Part shown: positions 1 to 6,182 of the stretch, one piece after another | Position numbering within the stretch: position 1 is the first letter of the stretch | How the letters are laid out: every line of letters starts with the position of its first letter | Assembly: GCA_037139195.1 (NCBI GenBank) | Contig: JBAXGW010000113.1 | Span: 1-8,714 of the forward strand | Reading direction: 5' to 3' | Source of the DNA: JBAXGW01 sp037139195 | Lineage (GTDB): Bacteria > Bacteroidota > Bacteroidia > Bacteroidales > JAHJDW01 | DNA: 8,714 nt | The notes under the pieces: model-generated | What the model was told of the DNA's origin: nothing | What the model saw: only the letters and a program-made list of their open reading frames with translations | Database searches by the model: none | Position numbers and translations under genes: made by a program

Positions 1-7
1 ACATCTT

Positions 8-49
8 CATTTTAATTTAGCACAATTCCATTTTAATTTATAACAATCT
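8..49. repeat. Imperfect 21-bp tandem repeat, two copies, AT-rich
   Basis: Two adjacent units each begin CATTTTAATTTA (8-28 and 29-49) and agree at about 17 of 21 positions. Bases 1-7 resemble the tail of a further unit. The sequence is low in complexity, so it may be chance, or the end of a longer array lying to the left. No gene is seen in 1-219. Confidence 0.35.
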
Positions 50-173
50 CATTATCTTCCAAATTTTACCCACAATCAACAATAATAACTTAAAATTGCA
101 CCAAACTAAACCGAATTATCTGTATTTTAATTATAATTCAAATTGTTTTTTTTTTATTGAAATATATTTTTTT

Positions 174-181
174 TACTTTAG
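174..181 (+). promoter_or_regulatory. Possible -7 box for the acetyl-CoA synthetase gene
   Basis: TACTTTAG differs from the Bacteroidota -7 consensus TAnnTTTG at one position and lies 38 bases before the start codon. The nearest upstream TTG (157-159) leaves a 14-nt gap, short of the roughly 19 nt usual in the phylum. Such near matches are common in sequence this AT-rich, so this is a weak call. Confidence 0.3.
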
Positions 182-219
182 CGTATTCTTATTAAAATAA
201 AAAATTTAAATATATAATT

Positions 220-2277
220 ATGATAAACGAAAAAATGATTAGCCCAAAGAGCATTGTAGTAATTGGTGCATCTAACGAAGTGGTTAAACCTGGCGGTAAA
301 GTTCTTAAAAACCTTAAAGATGGTAATTTTAAAGGCGAATTATATGTTGTAAATCCTAAAGAAACAGAAGTGCAAGGCGTTAGAAGTTTTGCTTCTGTTA
401 ATGATTTACCACAAACAGACTTAGCAATTATTGCTATTGCAGCTAAATATTGTCCCGAAACAGTTAAAGTGCTTGCCGAACAAAAAAATACTCGTGCTTT
501 TATTATTCTAAGCGCAGGTTTTAGCGAAGAAAACGAAGAAGGTGCTAAATTAGAAAGAGAAATTGTTGAAACCATCAATAAAGTGGGCGGTTCTCTTATT
601 GGACCAAACTGCGTAGGTGTTCTTAATACCAATTATAATGGTATTTTCACAACTCCAATACCAAAACTAGAGGAGCAAGGTGTTGATTTTATTTCAGGTT
701 CTGGTGCAACTGCCGTATTTATTATGGAAGCTGGTATTCCTAAAGGATTAACATTTGCAAGTGTTTATTCTGTTGGAAATAGTGCTCAAATGGGTGTTGA
801 AGAAATTCTTAAACACATGGATGAAACTTTCGATCCAAAAACTAGTTCGAAGGTTAAATTGCTTTACATGGAAAATATTAAGAAGCCACAAATGTTATTG
901 AAACATGCTTCTTCATTAATCCGCAAAGGATGTAAAATAGCTGCTATAAAATCAGGTTCTTCAGAAGCTGGAAGCAGAGCGGCTTCTTCTCATACAGGCG
1001 CATTGGCTAGTCCTGATGTAGCAGTTGATGCATTGTTCAAAAAAGCAGGTATTGTTCGTTGTGGTGGTCGTGAAGAATTAGCAACTGTTGCTTCTATATT
1101 TATGCACAAAGAATTAAAAGGAAAAAGAATTGCAATCATCACTCATGCTGGTGGTCCTGCTGTTATGTTAACAGATTCTCTTTCTAATGGCGGAATGGAA
1201 ATTCCTCATATCGAAGGTCCAAAAGCTACCGAATTGTTAACTAAATTATATGCGGGTTCATCTGTTGCTAATCCAATCGACTTTTTGGCTACTGGTTCCG
1301 CTGAACAATTAGGTCATATTATTGATGCTTGCGAAAACGATTTCGATGAAATCGACGGAATGGCGGTTATTTTCGGAAGTCCTGGTTTGTTTCCAGTATA
1401 TGATGTGTATGATTTGTTGGATGAGAAAATGAAAACTTGTAAAAAACCAATTTTCCCAATTCTTCCTTCGGTTATCAATGTGAAAAATGAAATTGATGCT
1501 TTTATTGCTAAAGGTCGAATCAATTTCCCTGATGAAGTAGTTTTTGGAAATGCACTTTCAAAAATATATCATACAAACAAACCAGTTCCTGAAAACATAG
1601 AAATGCCTAATATTGATAAGGTTAAGATTCGTTCTATTATTGATGGTGCTGAAAATGGTTATATCAAGCCATCTGAAATTCAAGGTTTATTAGATGCAGC
1701 TGGCATTCCAAGAGCAGGTGAAGCTGTTGTTGCAAACAAAGCAGATGCCGTTCGTGATGCCGAAAAATTAGGGTTTCCATTGGTTATGAAAGTGGTTGGA
1801 CCAGTTCATAAATCGGATGTTGGTGGTGTTGTTCTTAATGTGAAAGATATTGCTACTGTTGAACGTGAGTTTGAGCGCATGATTCAAATAAAAGATACTA
1901 CCGCTATTTTAATGCAACCAATGCTTTCTGGTATTGAATTATTTGTAGGAGCAAAACGCGAAGATTTATTTGGTCACATGGTATTATGCGGTTTAGGTGG
2001 TATTTTCATCGAAGTGCTTAAAGATGTAAATGCAGGACTAGCTCCAATTAGTAAAAACGAAGCAATGACCATGATTAAGACATTGAAAAGCTATAAAATT
2101 ATAGAAGGTGTTCGCGGTCAAGAAGGTGTTAATCAAGAGATTTTTGCTGATATTGTAGTTCGACTTTCTGCTCTGTTAATGGCTGCACCCGAAATTATTG
2201 AGTTAGACTTAAATCCATGTTTAGGAAAAGCAGATAAAGTAGTGGCTGTTGATGCTAGAATTTGTTTAGAGAAATAA
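220..2277 (+). CDS. Acetate--CoA ligase (ADP-forming), fused alpha and beta subunits
   Basis: The predicted 685-residue cytoplasmic enzyme would convert acetyl-CoA (or another acyl-CoA), ADP and phosphate to acid, ATP and CoA, reversibly. The N-terminal CoA-binding domain shows VVIGASN (13-19) and NPK (45-47), followed by IGPNCVG (127-133) of the succinyl-CoA-ligase-like domain. SSHTGALA (256-263) holds His258, the expected phosphohistidine. An ATP-grasp beta domain fills about 480-685, with HKSDVGGV (530-537; His530 matches the second phosphorylated histidine known in this family) and GLGGIF (591-596). Length and domain order fit fused bacterial and protist ACDs; no GNAT acetyltransferase domain is attached, which argues against a Pat-type acetyltransferase. 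Start: ATG at 220 is followed by another ATG at 235 (Met6), and neither has a Shine-Dalgarno, so the choice is open. A strong terminator follows, so the gene is probably monocistronic. Acyl specificity cannot be read from sequence. Confidence 0.93.
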   Translation: MINEKMISPKSIVVIGASNEVVKPGGKVLKNLKDGNFKGELYVVNPKETEVQGVRSFASVNDLPQTDLAIIAIAAKYCPETVKVLAEQKNTRAFIILSAGFSEENEEGAKLEREIVETINKVGGSLIGPNCVGVLNTNYNGIFTTPIPKLEEQGVDFISGSGATAVFIMEAGIPKGLTFASVYSVGNSAQMGVEEILKHMDETFDPKTSSKVKLLYMENIKKPQMLLKHASSLIRKGCKIAAIKSGSSEAGSRAASSHTGALASPDVAVDALFKKAGIVRCGGREELATVASIFMHKELKGKRIAIITHAGGPAVMLTDSLSNGGMEIPHIEGPKATELLTKLYAGSSVANPIDFLATGSAEQLGHIIDACENDFDEIDGMAVIFGSPGLFPVYDVYDLLDEKMKTCKKPIFPILPSVINVKNEIDAFIAKGRINFPDEVVFGNALSKIYHTNKPVPENIEMPNIDKVKIRSIIDGAENGYIKPSEIQGLLDAAGIPRAGEAVVANKADAVRDAEKLGFPLVMKVVGPVHKSDVGGVVLNVKDIATVEREFERMIQIKDTTAILMQPMLSGIELFVGAKREDLFGHMVLCGLGGIFIEVLKDVNAGLAPISKNEAMTMIKTLKSYKIIEGVRGQEGVNQEIFADIVVRLSALLMAAPEIIELDLNPCLGKADKVVAVDARICLEK

Positions 2278-2308
2278 TGTCAATAAAAACCTCGTAGGTT
2301 TAAAATAT

Positions 2309-2340
2309 AAAGGTCGGAGAGTAGTCTTCGACCTTTTTTT
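2309..2340 (+). terminator. Intrinsic terminator of the acetyl-CoA synthetase gene
   Basis: AAAGGTCGGAGA (2309-2320) pairs with TCTTCGACCTTT (2325-2336) to give a 12-bp stem with one G-T wobble and a GTAG tetraloop. Seven T residues end at 2340. A smaller 6-bp hairpin, AAACCT/AGGTTT (2287-2292 with 2296-2301), lies just upstream. This is the best terminator in the window. Confidence 0.88.
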
Positions 2341-2341
2341 G

Positions 2342-2349
2342 TACTTTTG
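2342..2349 (+). promoter_or_regulatory. -7 box (TAnnTTTG) for the lipoate-protein ligase gene
   Basis: TACTTTTG matches the Bacteroidota -7 consensus exactly and begins two bases after the T-tract of the preceding terminator. Transcription would start near 2356, giving a leader of about 16 nt that just includes the Shine-Dalgarno. No TTG is visible at the expected -33 distance, which would fall inside the terminator hairpin. Confidence 0.55.
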
Positions 2350-2360
2350 TATATACAAAA

Positions 2361-2366
2361 AGGAGA
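2361..2366 (+). promoter_or_regulatory. Shine-Dalgarno that fixes the start of the lipoate ligase
   Basis: AGGAGA lies five bases before ATG 2372 and is the strongest ribosome binding site in the window. The frame stays open upstream to a TTG at 2339, but that codon sits in the terminator T-tract and overlaps the promoter. The added 11 residues (2339-2371) are therefore not translated. Confidence 0.75.
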
Positions 2367-2371
2367 TAAAG

Positions 2372-3313
2372 ATGTACTATATTGATTCAAATTCTACCGA
2401 TCCATTCTTTAATATTGCAATGGAAGAGTATTTAATAAAACAAAAAACAGAAGAATTTATATATTCATATATCAATCAGCCTTCTGTGTTTGTTGGAAAA
2501 CATCAAAACGCTTATGCTGAAGTAAATATGCGGTTTTTAATGGGCTTGAAAATTCCAGTGATAAGAAGAATTTCAGGCGGTGGTACTGTTTATCATGATA
2601 AAGGAAATTTGAATTTTGGTATAATCAAGGATAATGATGCCAATCAAAAAGTAGATTTTGCTAAGCAAAGTGAACCAATAATTGCTTTCTTGAAAACACT
2701 GGGTTTAAATGCAATAATGGGCGATAAGAATGAATTGAGGATTGAGGGTGCTAAAATTTCAGGAACAGCCGAACATATTTATAAAAACAGAATGTTGCAT
2801 CATGGAACACTATTATTTAATTCCAATATCGCAATTCTTGAGAAAGCATTAATTTCATCAAGAGAAAACTATACAGACAAATCAATTCCATCAAACAAAA
2901 CAAACGTTATCTCTATTTCGGAGTTACTTGATGATTCAATGACAATGGATGAATTCAAGCTGAAATATAAGCAGTATGTTATCGATTATTATAATGCAAC
3001 TGCATATAAATTAAGCGAAGATGATGTTTTTGCAATTGAGCAATTGGCACTTGAAAAATATAGCACTTGGGAATGGAATTATGGATATTCGCCAAACTAT
3101 ATTTTAGAAAAAGTTGTTGAAACTATTTTAGGAGATAGAAAAATCAAATTAGAAGTAGAAAAAGGGATTATTGTTTCAGTTAAGTGCGAAAATGACATTC
3201 AACTTGGAAATGATTTGTGCGATTATTTTAAAGGCAAACAACATCGTTTTGATTTATTTTATAGTACAATTTGGGATGAAAACTTGCTTAGTATTTATTA
3301 TCAGTTATTTTAA
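2372..3313 (+). CDS. lplA: Lipoate--protein ligase A
   Basis: The predicted 313-residue cytoplasmic enzyme would activate free lipoate with ATP and attach it to the target lysine of lipoyl domains (2-oxoacid dehydrogenase E2, glycine cleavage H protein). Family motifs are intact: NIAMEEYL (14-21), RRISGGGTVYHD (65-76) with GNLNFG (78-83) forming the lipoyl-AMP pocket, and GAKISGTA (126-133) with Lys128 equivalent to the conserved active-site lysine. HHGTLLF (143-149) follows. The C-terminal part (about 230-313, beginning YSTWEWNYGYSP) matches the accessory domain of full-length LplA; E. coli LplA has 338 residues. The start is set by the Shine-Dalgarno at 2361. Terminator and promoter upstream make this a separate unit from the synthetase gene. 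Other members of the biotin/lipoyl ligase family (LipB, octanoyltransferases) are less likely because the C-terminal domain is present. Confidence 0.92.
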   Translation: MYYIDSNSTDPFFNIAMEEYLIKQKTEEFIYSYINQPSVFVGKHQNAYAEVNMRFLMGLKIPVIRRISGGGTVYHDKGNLNFGIIKDNDANQKVDFAKQSEPIIAFLKTLGLNAIMGDKNELRIEGAKISGTAEHIYKNRMLHHGTLLFNSNIAILEKALISSRENYTDKSIPSNKTNVISISELLDDSMTMDEFKLKYKQYVIDYYNATAYKLSEDDVFAIEQLALEKYSTWEWNYGYSPNYILEKVVETILGDRKIKLEVEKGIIVSVKCENDIQLGNDLCDYFKGKQHRFDLFYSTIWDENLLSIYYQLF

Positions 3314-3341
3314 AAAATGTTTTATGCAAATATTGTTTTAG

Positions 3342-3737
3342 TATAATTATAGATATATAGCATTTGTAACCAGCAACCAGCTATCCGCTGCTGAAGTATG
3401 GCGATTATACAGTGGAAGAGGCGATGTAGAGAATAGAATTAAAGAATTTAAATTCGATATTGGATTTGATAGTTTCAATCTTAAAGGTTTCTTTGCTACA
3501 GAAGCCACTCTCACATTCGCGAAGATAGTTTATAATCTAATTTCAATTTATAGAATTTTGTGCTTCAAGAAAAAAACGCAGAAAACATTATCAACATTAA
3601 GATATTGAACCTTTGCTATTGGAGTATTCTTTGAAAAATATAACGATAAATTAGTATTAAAAATTGCACTAAAAATATGAAGAGAATGGTTCTTAGGCTT
3701 GTAGAACAATTCTTAGGTTTTCAATTTCCCTTTTTAA
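3342..3737 (+). pseudogene. Decayed 3' end of an IS1380-family transposase
   Basis: One reading frame (codons starting at 3342) runs open to TGA 3606 and encodes VWRLYSGRGDVENRIKEFK followed by FDSFNL, FFATEATLTF and VYNLISIYR. This is the conserved C-terminal block of IS1380-type DDE transposases, around the catalytic Glu in ENRIKE. The same frame continues past TGA with TFAIGVFFEKYNDKLVLKIALK and REWFLGL, which fits the family tail. It is broken by TGA 3606, TGA 3678, TAG 3702 and TAG 3714 before TAA 3735. A stop (TAG 3339-3341) closes the frame on the left, and the N-terminal two thirds, with the catalytic Asp residues, are missing. The fragment is inactive and old. It lies directly after lplA, whose coding sequence looks complete. 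Family assignment is by recalled motifs. Confidence 0.85.
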
Positions 3738-3915
3738 TTTTCTATTGCGTAATCTAGGTGAAAATTGATTTTTTCCATTGTCATAGTCTGCTAAATGTTA
3801 AAAAAAGTTATAATTTTTTTGTTTAGTTATTTATATTCATTTAAAATAATTGGAGTAAAAATGAATAGAATTAAGGAAAAAGATAATCTTCGTTAAAGAA
3901 GTTTATCGTAATAAA

Positions 3916-3925
3916 CAAACGTTTG
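3916..3925. promoter_or_regulatory. Perfect palindrome CAAACGTTTG, possible LacI-type operator
   Basis: Ten bases are exactly self-complementary with a central CG, the core shape of LacI/PurR-family operators (the E. coli PurR site contains the same CAAACGTTT core). It lies 36 bases upstream of the TAnnTTTG box and about 140 bases before the GH44 gene. No regulator gene is in the window, so the role is inferred. Confidence 0.35.
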
Positions 3926-3960
3926 ATTTTAATTGTTTTTAATTGCATATTCATTTTTGT

Positions 3961-3968
3961 TAAATTTG
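3961..3968 (+). promoter_or_regulatory. -7 box (TAnnTTTG) for the GH44 gene
   Basis: TAAATTTG matches the Bacteroidota -7 consensus exactly. TTG at 3943-3945 leaves a 15-nt gap, shorter than the usual 19 or so. A start near 3975 would give an AT-rich leader of about 90 nt before ATG 4064. Chance matches are possible in this composition. Confidence 0.45.
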
Positions 3969-4063
3969 TTTTTAGTCCTTCTTTTAAATAGTTGATTTTG
4001 TGTTAATATAAAAAGTAAGTGAAAAATTTAGTAATTAAATAATTATTATCAAAAATTAAAAAG

Positions 4064-5947
4064 ATGAAGAATAAATCCATAGTTACATTAATATTTATTA
4101 TGATTCTCTTTAAATTTTCTTATACGCAACCTGTTAGTATACAAATTGATGCAGCACAAGGTCGAAAAGCAATTTCACCATATATTTATGGAAAAAATAA
4201 TAATATATCTGATAATCCCGCAGATCCAACAATTCAGACAGAATGGAAGTTAATGCGCGAAGCAGGGTTAAGGTTTACTCGTGAGAATGGCGGTAACAAT
4301 GCTACTAAATACAATTGGCGATTGAAAATATCATCGCATCCTGATTGGTATAACAACATTTACAATCATAATTGGGATTATGCAGCAAGAAAATTATTAG
4401 ATAGTTTACCTGGAGCACAGGGAATGTGGGCTTTTCAATTAATTGGAAAAGCTGCTTCAAGTACTTCGCATAATTTCGATGACTGGAATTATAATAATTC
4501 AGCTTGGTGGAGTGGTGTTTGCCAGAATCTTGCTGGTGGAGGAGTACCCAATGCTAACGGAGATTGTACGGCAACAACTAGCGGCAATACAAATCTTTAT
4601 TTAGAAAATTGGACAGCCGATTCAACCGTGGCAATACTTGATCACTGGTTTGGCATAGGCGGATTGGGTTATAATAAAAATTTTATTAAGTATTGGAGCA
4701 TGGATAATGAGCCTGAGATATGGAATAGCACACATGATGATGTTATGCCTACTCAGCCTACAGCAGAAGAATTTATGCAATTGTATTTTACTGTTGCAAA
4801 AAAAGCTCGAGCAAAATTTCCAAATATTAAACTAACAGGCCCTGTTCCTGCATCCGAATGGCTTTGGTACACATGGAATAATACTAAAATTTCGTCTGGC
4901 GGACAAGATTACGTTTGGCTTGAATATTTTATTAAACGTTGTGCCGAAGAACAAACTGCAAGCGGAATAAGATTGCTTGATGTAGTGGATATTCACAGTT
5001 ATCCTGGAGAAAACAATAATGCTGATATTGTTCAAGGACATCGCATTTATTTTGATTCAACCTATAACTATCCTGGTGCAAATGGAGTAAAGACGATCAG
5101 TGCTTCGGGTTGGGATGATAATATTACTCAAGAATATATTTTTGGAAGAGTAAATAATTGGCTAAATAAATACATGGGATCTAATCATGGAGTTACTTGT
5201 GCAATTTCAGAATTTGGATTAACTAATAATAACGCCAATATTACAGCCAATAGCTATGCATCAATATTGGGTACTTTTGCTGATAATAATGTAGAGTTTT
5301 TCACTCCTTGGTATTGGTATCCTGGTATGTGGGAAACTCTTCATTTGTTTAGTCGCTATGGTAAAACTACACGTGTGCAATCTGTTTCAAGCAACGAGCA
5401 AGATGTTTCTGCTTATTCTTCTATTAATACAATTGGCGATTCTATAACAGTTATTCTTGTAAATAGAGGGCTTACTGCAACTCATAATACAACAGTAAAT
5501 ATTAGTAATTTTATTTTAAGCAATGGTTCATATCCAAGCAAGCGGATTAGCTCACTTCCATCAACCGAAACTTTTATATCGCATACAAATAATGCATTAC
5601 AGTCTGGAATAATAACCTCTAATGCAAACTCATTTACGGTTTCTCTTCCGCCACTATCAACCACGGCAGTGATATTAAAAGGTTCTTATATTACAGGAAT
5701 TAATGAAATTTCATCAAACAACTTAATTGTTTCGCTATATCCAAACCCAGCTATAGATAATGTTACAATAGATGCTTTACAAAAATCAATCTTAGATATT
5801 TTAAATATTCAAGGTCAGATAATTCTACAGCAAACTCTACCACAGGGTAAATCAATCATTGATATAAGTGGTTTTTCAAAAGGAATTTATATATTTAGGC
5901 TAAAATGTAATGATAAAACGAATGTATCAAGAATTGTTAAGTATTGA
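4064..5947 (+). CDS. Secreted GH44-type glycoside hydrolase with T9SS sorting domain
   Basis: The predicted 627-residue exported enzyme probably cuts beta-1,4-glucans or xyloglucan internally. Residues 1-21 form a signal peptide (Lys-rich start, hydrophobic core, likely cleavage before Gln22). The GH44 catalytic unit spans roughly 25-540, a TIM barrel followed by a beta-sandwich. It shows ISPYIYGKN (37-45), TRENGGNNATKYNWR (72-86), YWSMDNEPEIW (210-220) with Glu216 as the expected acid/base, DVVDIHSYPG (306-315), and AISEFGL (380-386) with Glu383 as the expected nucleophile. The spacing of the two glutamates resembles characterised GH44 enzymes. Residues about 553-627, beginning VSLYPNPAIDNVTI and ending VSRIVKY, are a type A Por-secretion C-terminal sorting domain, so the protein should cross the outer membrane by the type IX system. 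No carbohydrate-binding module is evident. The start lacks a Shine-Dalgarno, but the signal peptide fixes it. Family call is confident; substrate is inferred. Confidence 0.88.
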   Translation: MKNKSIVTLIFIMILFKFSYTQPVSIQIDAAQGRKAISPYIYGKNNNISDNPADPTIQTEWKLMREAGLRFTRENGGNNATKYNWRLKISSHPDWYNNIYNHNWDYAARKLLDSLPGAQGMWAFQLIGKAASSTSHNFDDWNYNNSAWWSGVCQNLAGGGVPNANGDCTATTSGNTNLYLENWTADSTVAILDHWFGIGGLGYNKNFIKYWSMDNEPEIWNSTHDDVMPTQPTAEEFMQLYFTVAKKARAKFPNIKLTGPVPASEWLWYTWNNTKISSGGQDYVWLEYFIKRCAEEQTASGIRLLDVVDIHSYPGENNNADIVQGHRIYFDSTYNYPGANGVKTISASGWDDNITQEYIFGRVNNWLNKYMGSNHGVTCAISEFGLTNNNANITANSYASILGTFADNNVEFFTPWYWYPGMWETLHLFSRYGKTTRVQSVSSNEQDVSAYSSINTIGDSITVILVNRGLTATHNTTVNISNFILSNGSYPSKRISSLPSTETFISHTNNALQSGIITSNANSFTVSLPPLSTTAVILKGSYITGINEISSNNLIVSLYPNPAIDNVTIDALQKSILDILNIQGQIILQQTLPQGKSIIDISGFSKGIYIFRLKCNDKTNVSRIVKY

Positions 5948-5954
5948 TACATTC
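5920..5954 (+). terminator. Stem-loop straddling the GH44 stop codon
   Basis: GAATGTATCAA (5920-5930) and TTGATACATTC (5944-5954) are perfect 11-bp inverted repeats around a 13-nt loop. The stop codon TGA (5945-5947) lies in the right arm. No T-tract follows (the next bases are AATAAAAC), so this is not a standard intrinsic terminator. It could slow 3' exonucleases or end transcription weakly. Confidence 0.45.
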
Positions 5955-6044
5955 AATAAAACTAGAATAAATTTATCATTTGTGTTTAGAATAAAAGCTG
6001 ATATTATATATAACAAAATTGATATTGTAAAAGCCCTCTTTTTA

Positions 6045-6075
6045 TTTGGATTTTCAACTATTTTATTTACTTTTG
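6045..6075 (+). promoter_or_regulatory. Bacteroidota-type promoter for the collagen-like gene
   Basis: TTTG (6045-6048) and TACTTTTG (6068-6075) match the -33 and -7 consensus elements with a 19-nt gap, the best-spaced promoter in the window. Transcription would start near 6082, about 100 nt before ATG 6183. It makes the collagen-like gene independent of the GH44 gene. Confidence 0.6.
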
Positions 6076-6076
6076 G

Positions 6077-6150
6077 TGCGTTAGCTGGACAGCCTAAAAC
6101 AGAAATGTTAACCTTGCTCAGTATAACAACTTGTTTTTTGCAATAACGCA
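6077..6150 (+). repeat. Distant inverted repeat in the leader of the collagen-like gene
   Basis: TGCGTTA (6077-6083) and TAACGCA (6144-6150) are exact inverted copies 60 nt apart. If transcription starts a few bases upstream, they could close a long loop in the leader. No riboswitch or known leader family is recognised, and a 7-bp match over this distance can occur by chance. Confidence 0.25.
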
Positions 6151-6182
6151 TAATGAAGTTTAAATTTTAAAGAGAAATTAAT

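Larger units (their letters stand above)
3738..4063. other. Non-coding stretch between transposase remnant and GH44 gene
   Basis: No convincing gene lies here. The first bases probably include the right end of the lost insertion sequence: CTATTGCGTAATCTAGG (3742-3758) has the look of an IS terminus, but its left partner is absent from the window, so this is a guess. An A-tract and T-tract flank GTTATAA around 3800-3820, a GC-free hairpin of doubtful meaning. An 11-codon frame (3861-3896) has GGAG just upstream but no recognisable product. The palindrome at 3916 and the -7 box at 3961 are listed separately. Confidence 0.6.

Noticed and set aside
192..632. 146-codon minus-strand frame opposite the synthetase gene
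   Set aside because: It is a shadow of a strongly conserved coding region and has no domain signal.
3861..3896. An 11-codon frame (MNRIKEKDNLR) with GGAG upstream
   Set aside because: It lies upstream of the likely GH44 promoter, so it would not be in that leader. It has no promoter of its own and no attenuation-like codon run.
6077..6150. Integron attC site suggested by GTTA and TAAC pairs
   Set aside because: The core sites are in the wrong order (GTT before AAC), do not match GTTRRRY, and no integrase or cassette array is present.
5910..6151. Short overlapping open frames on both strands after the GH44 gene (78 and 74 codons)
   Set aside because: They overlap each other and the end of the sorting domain, have no ribosome binding site or recognisable product, and cover a good promoter.
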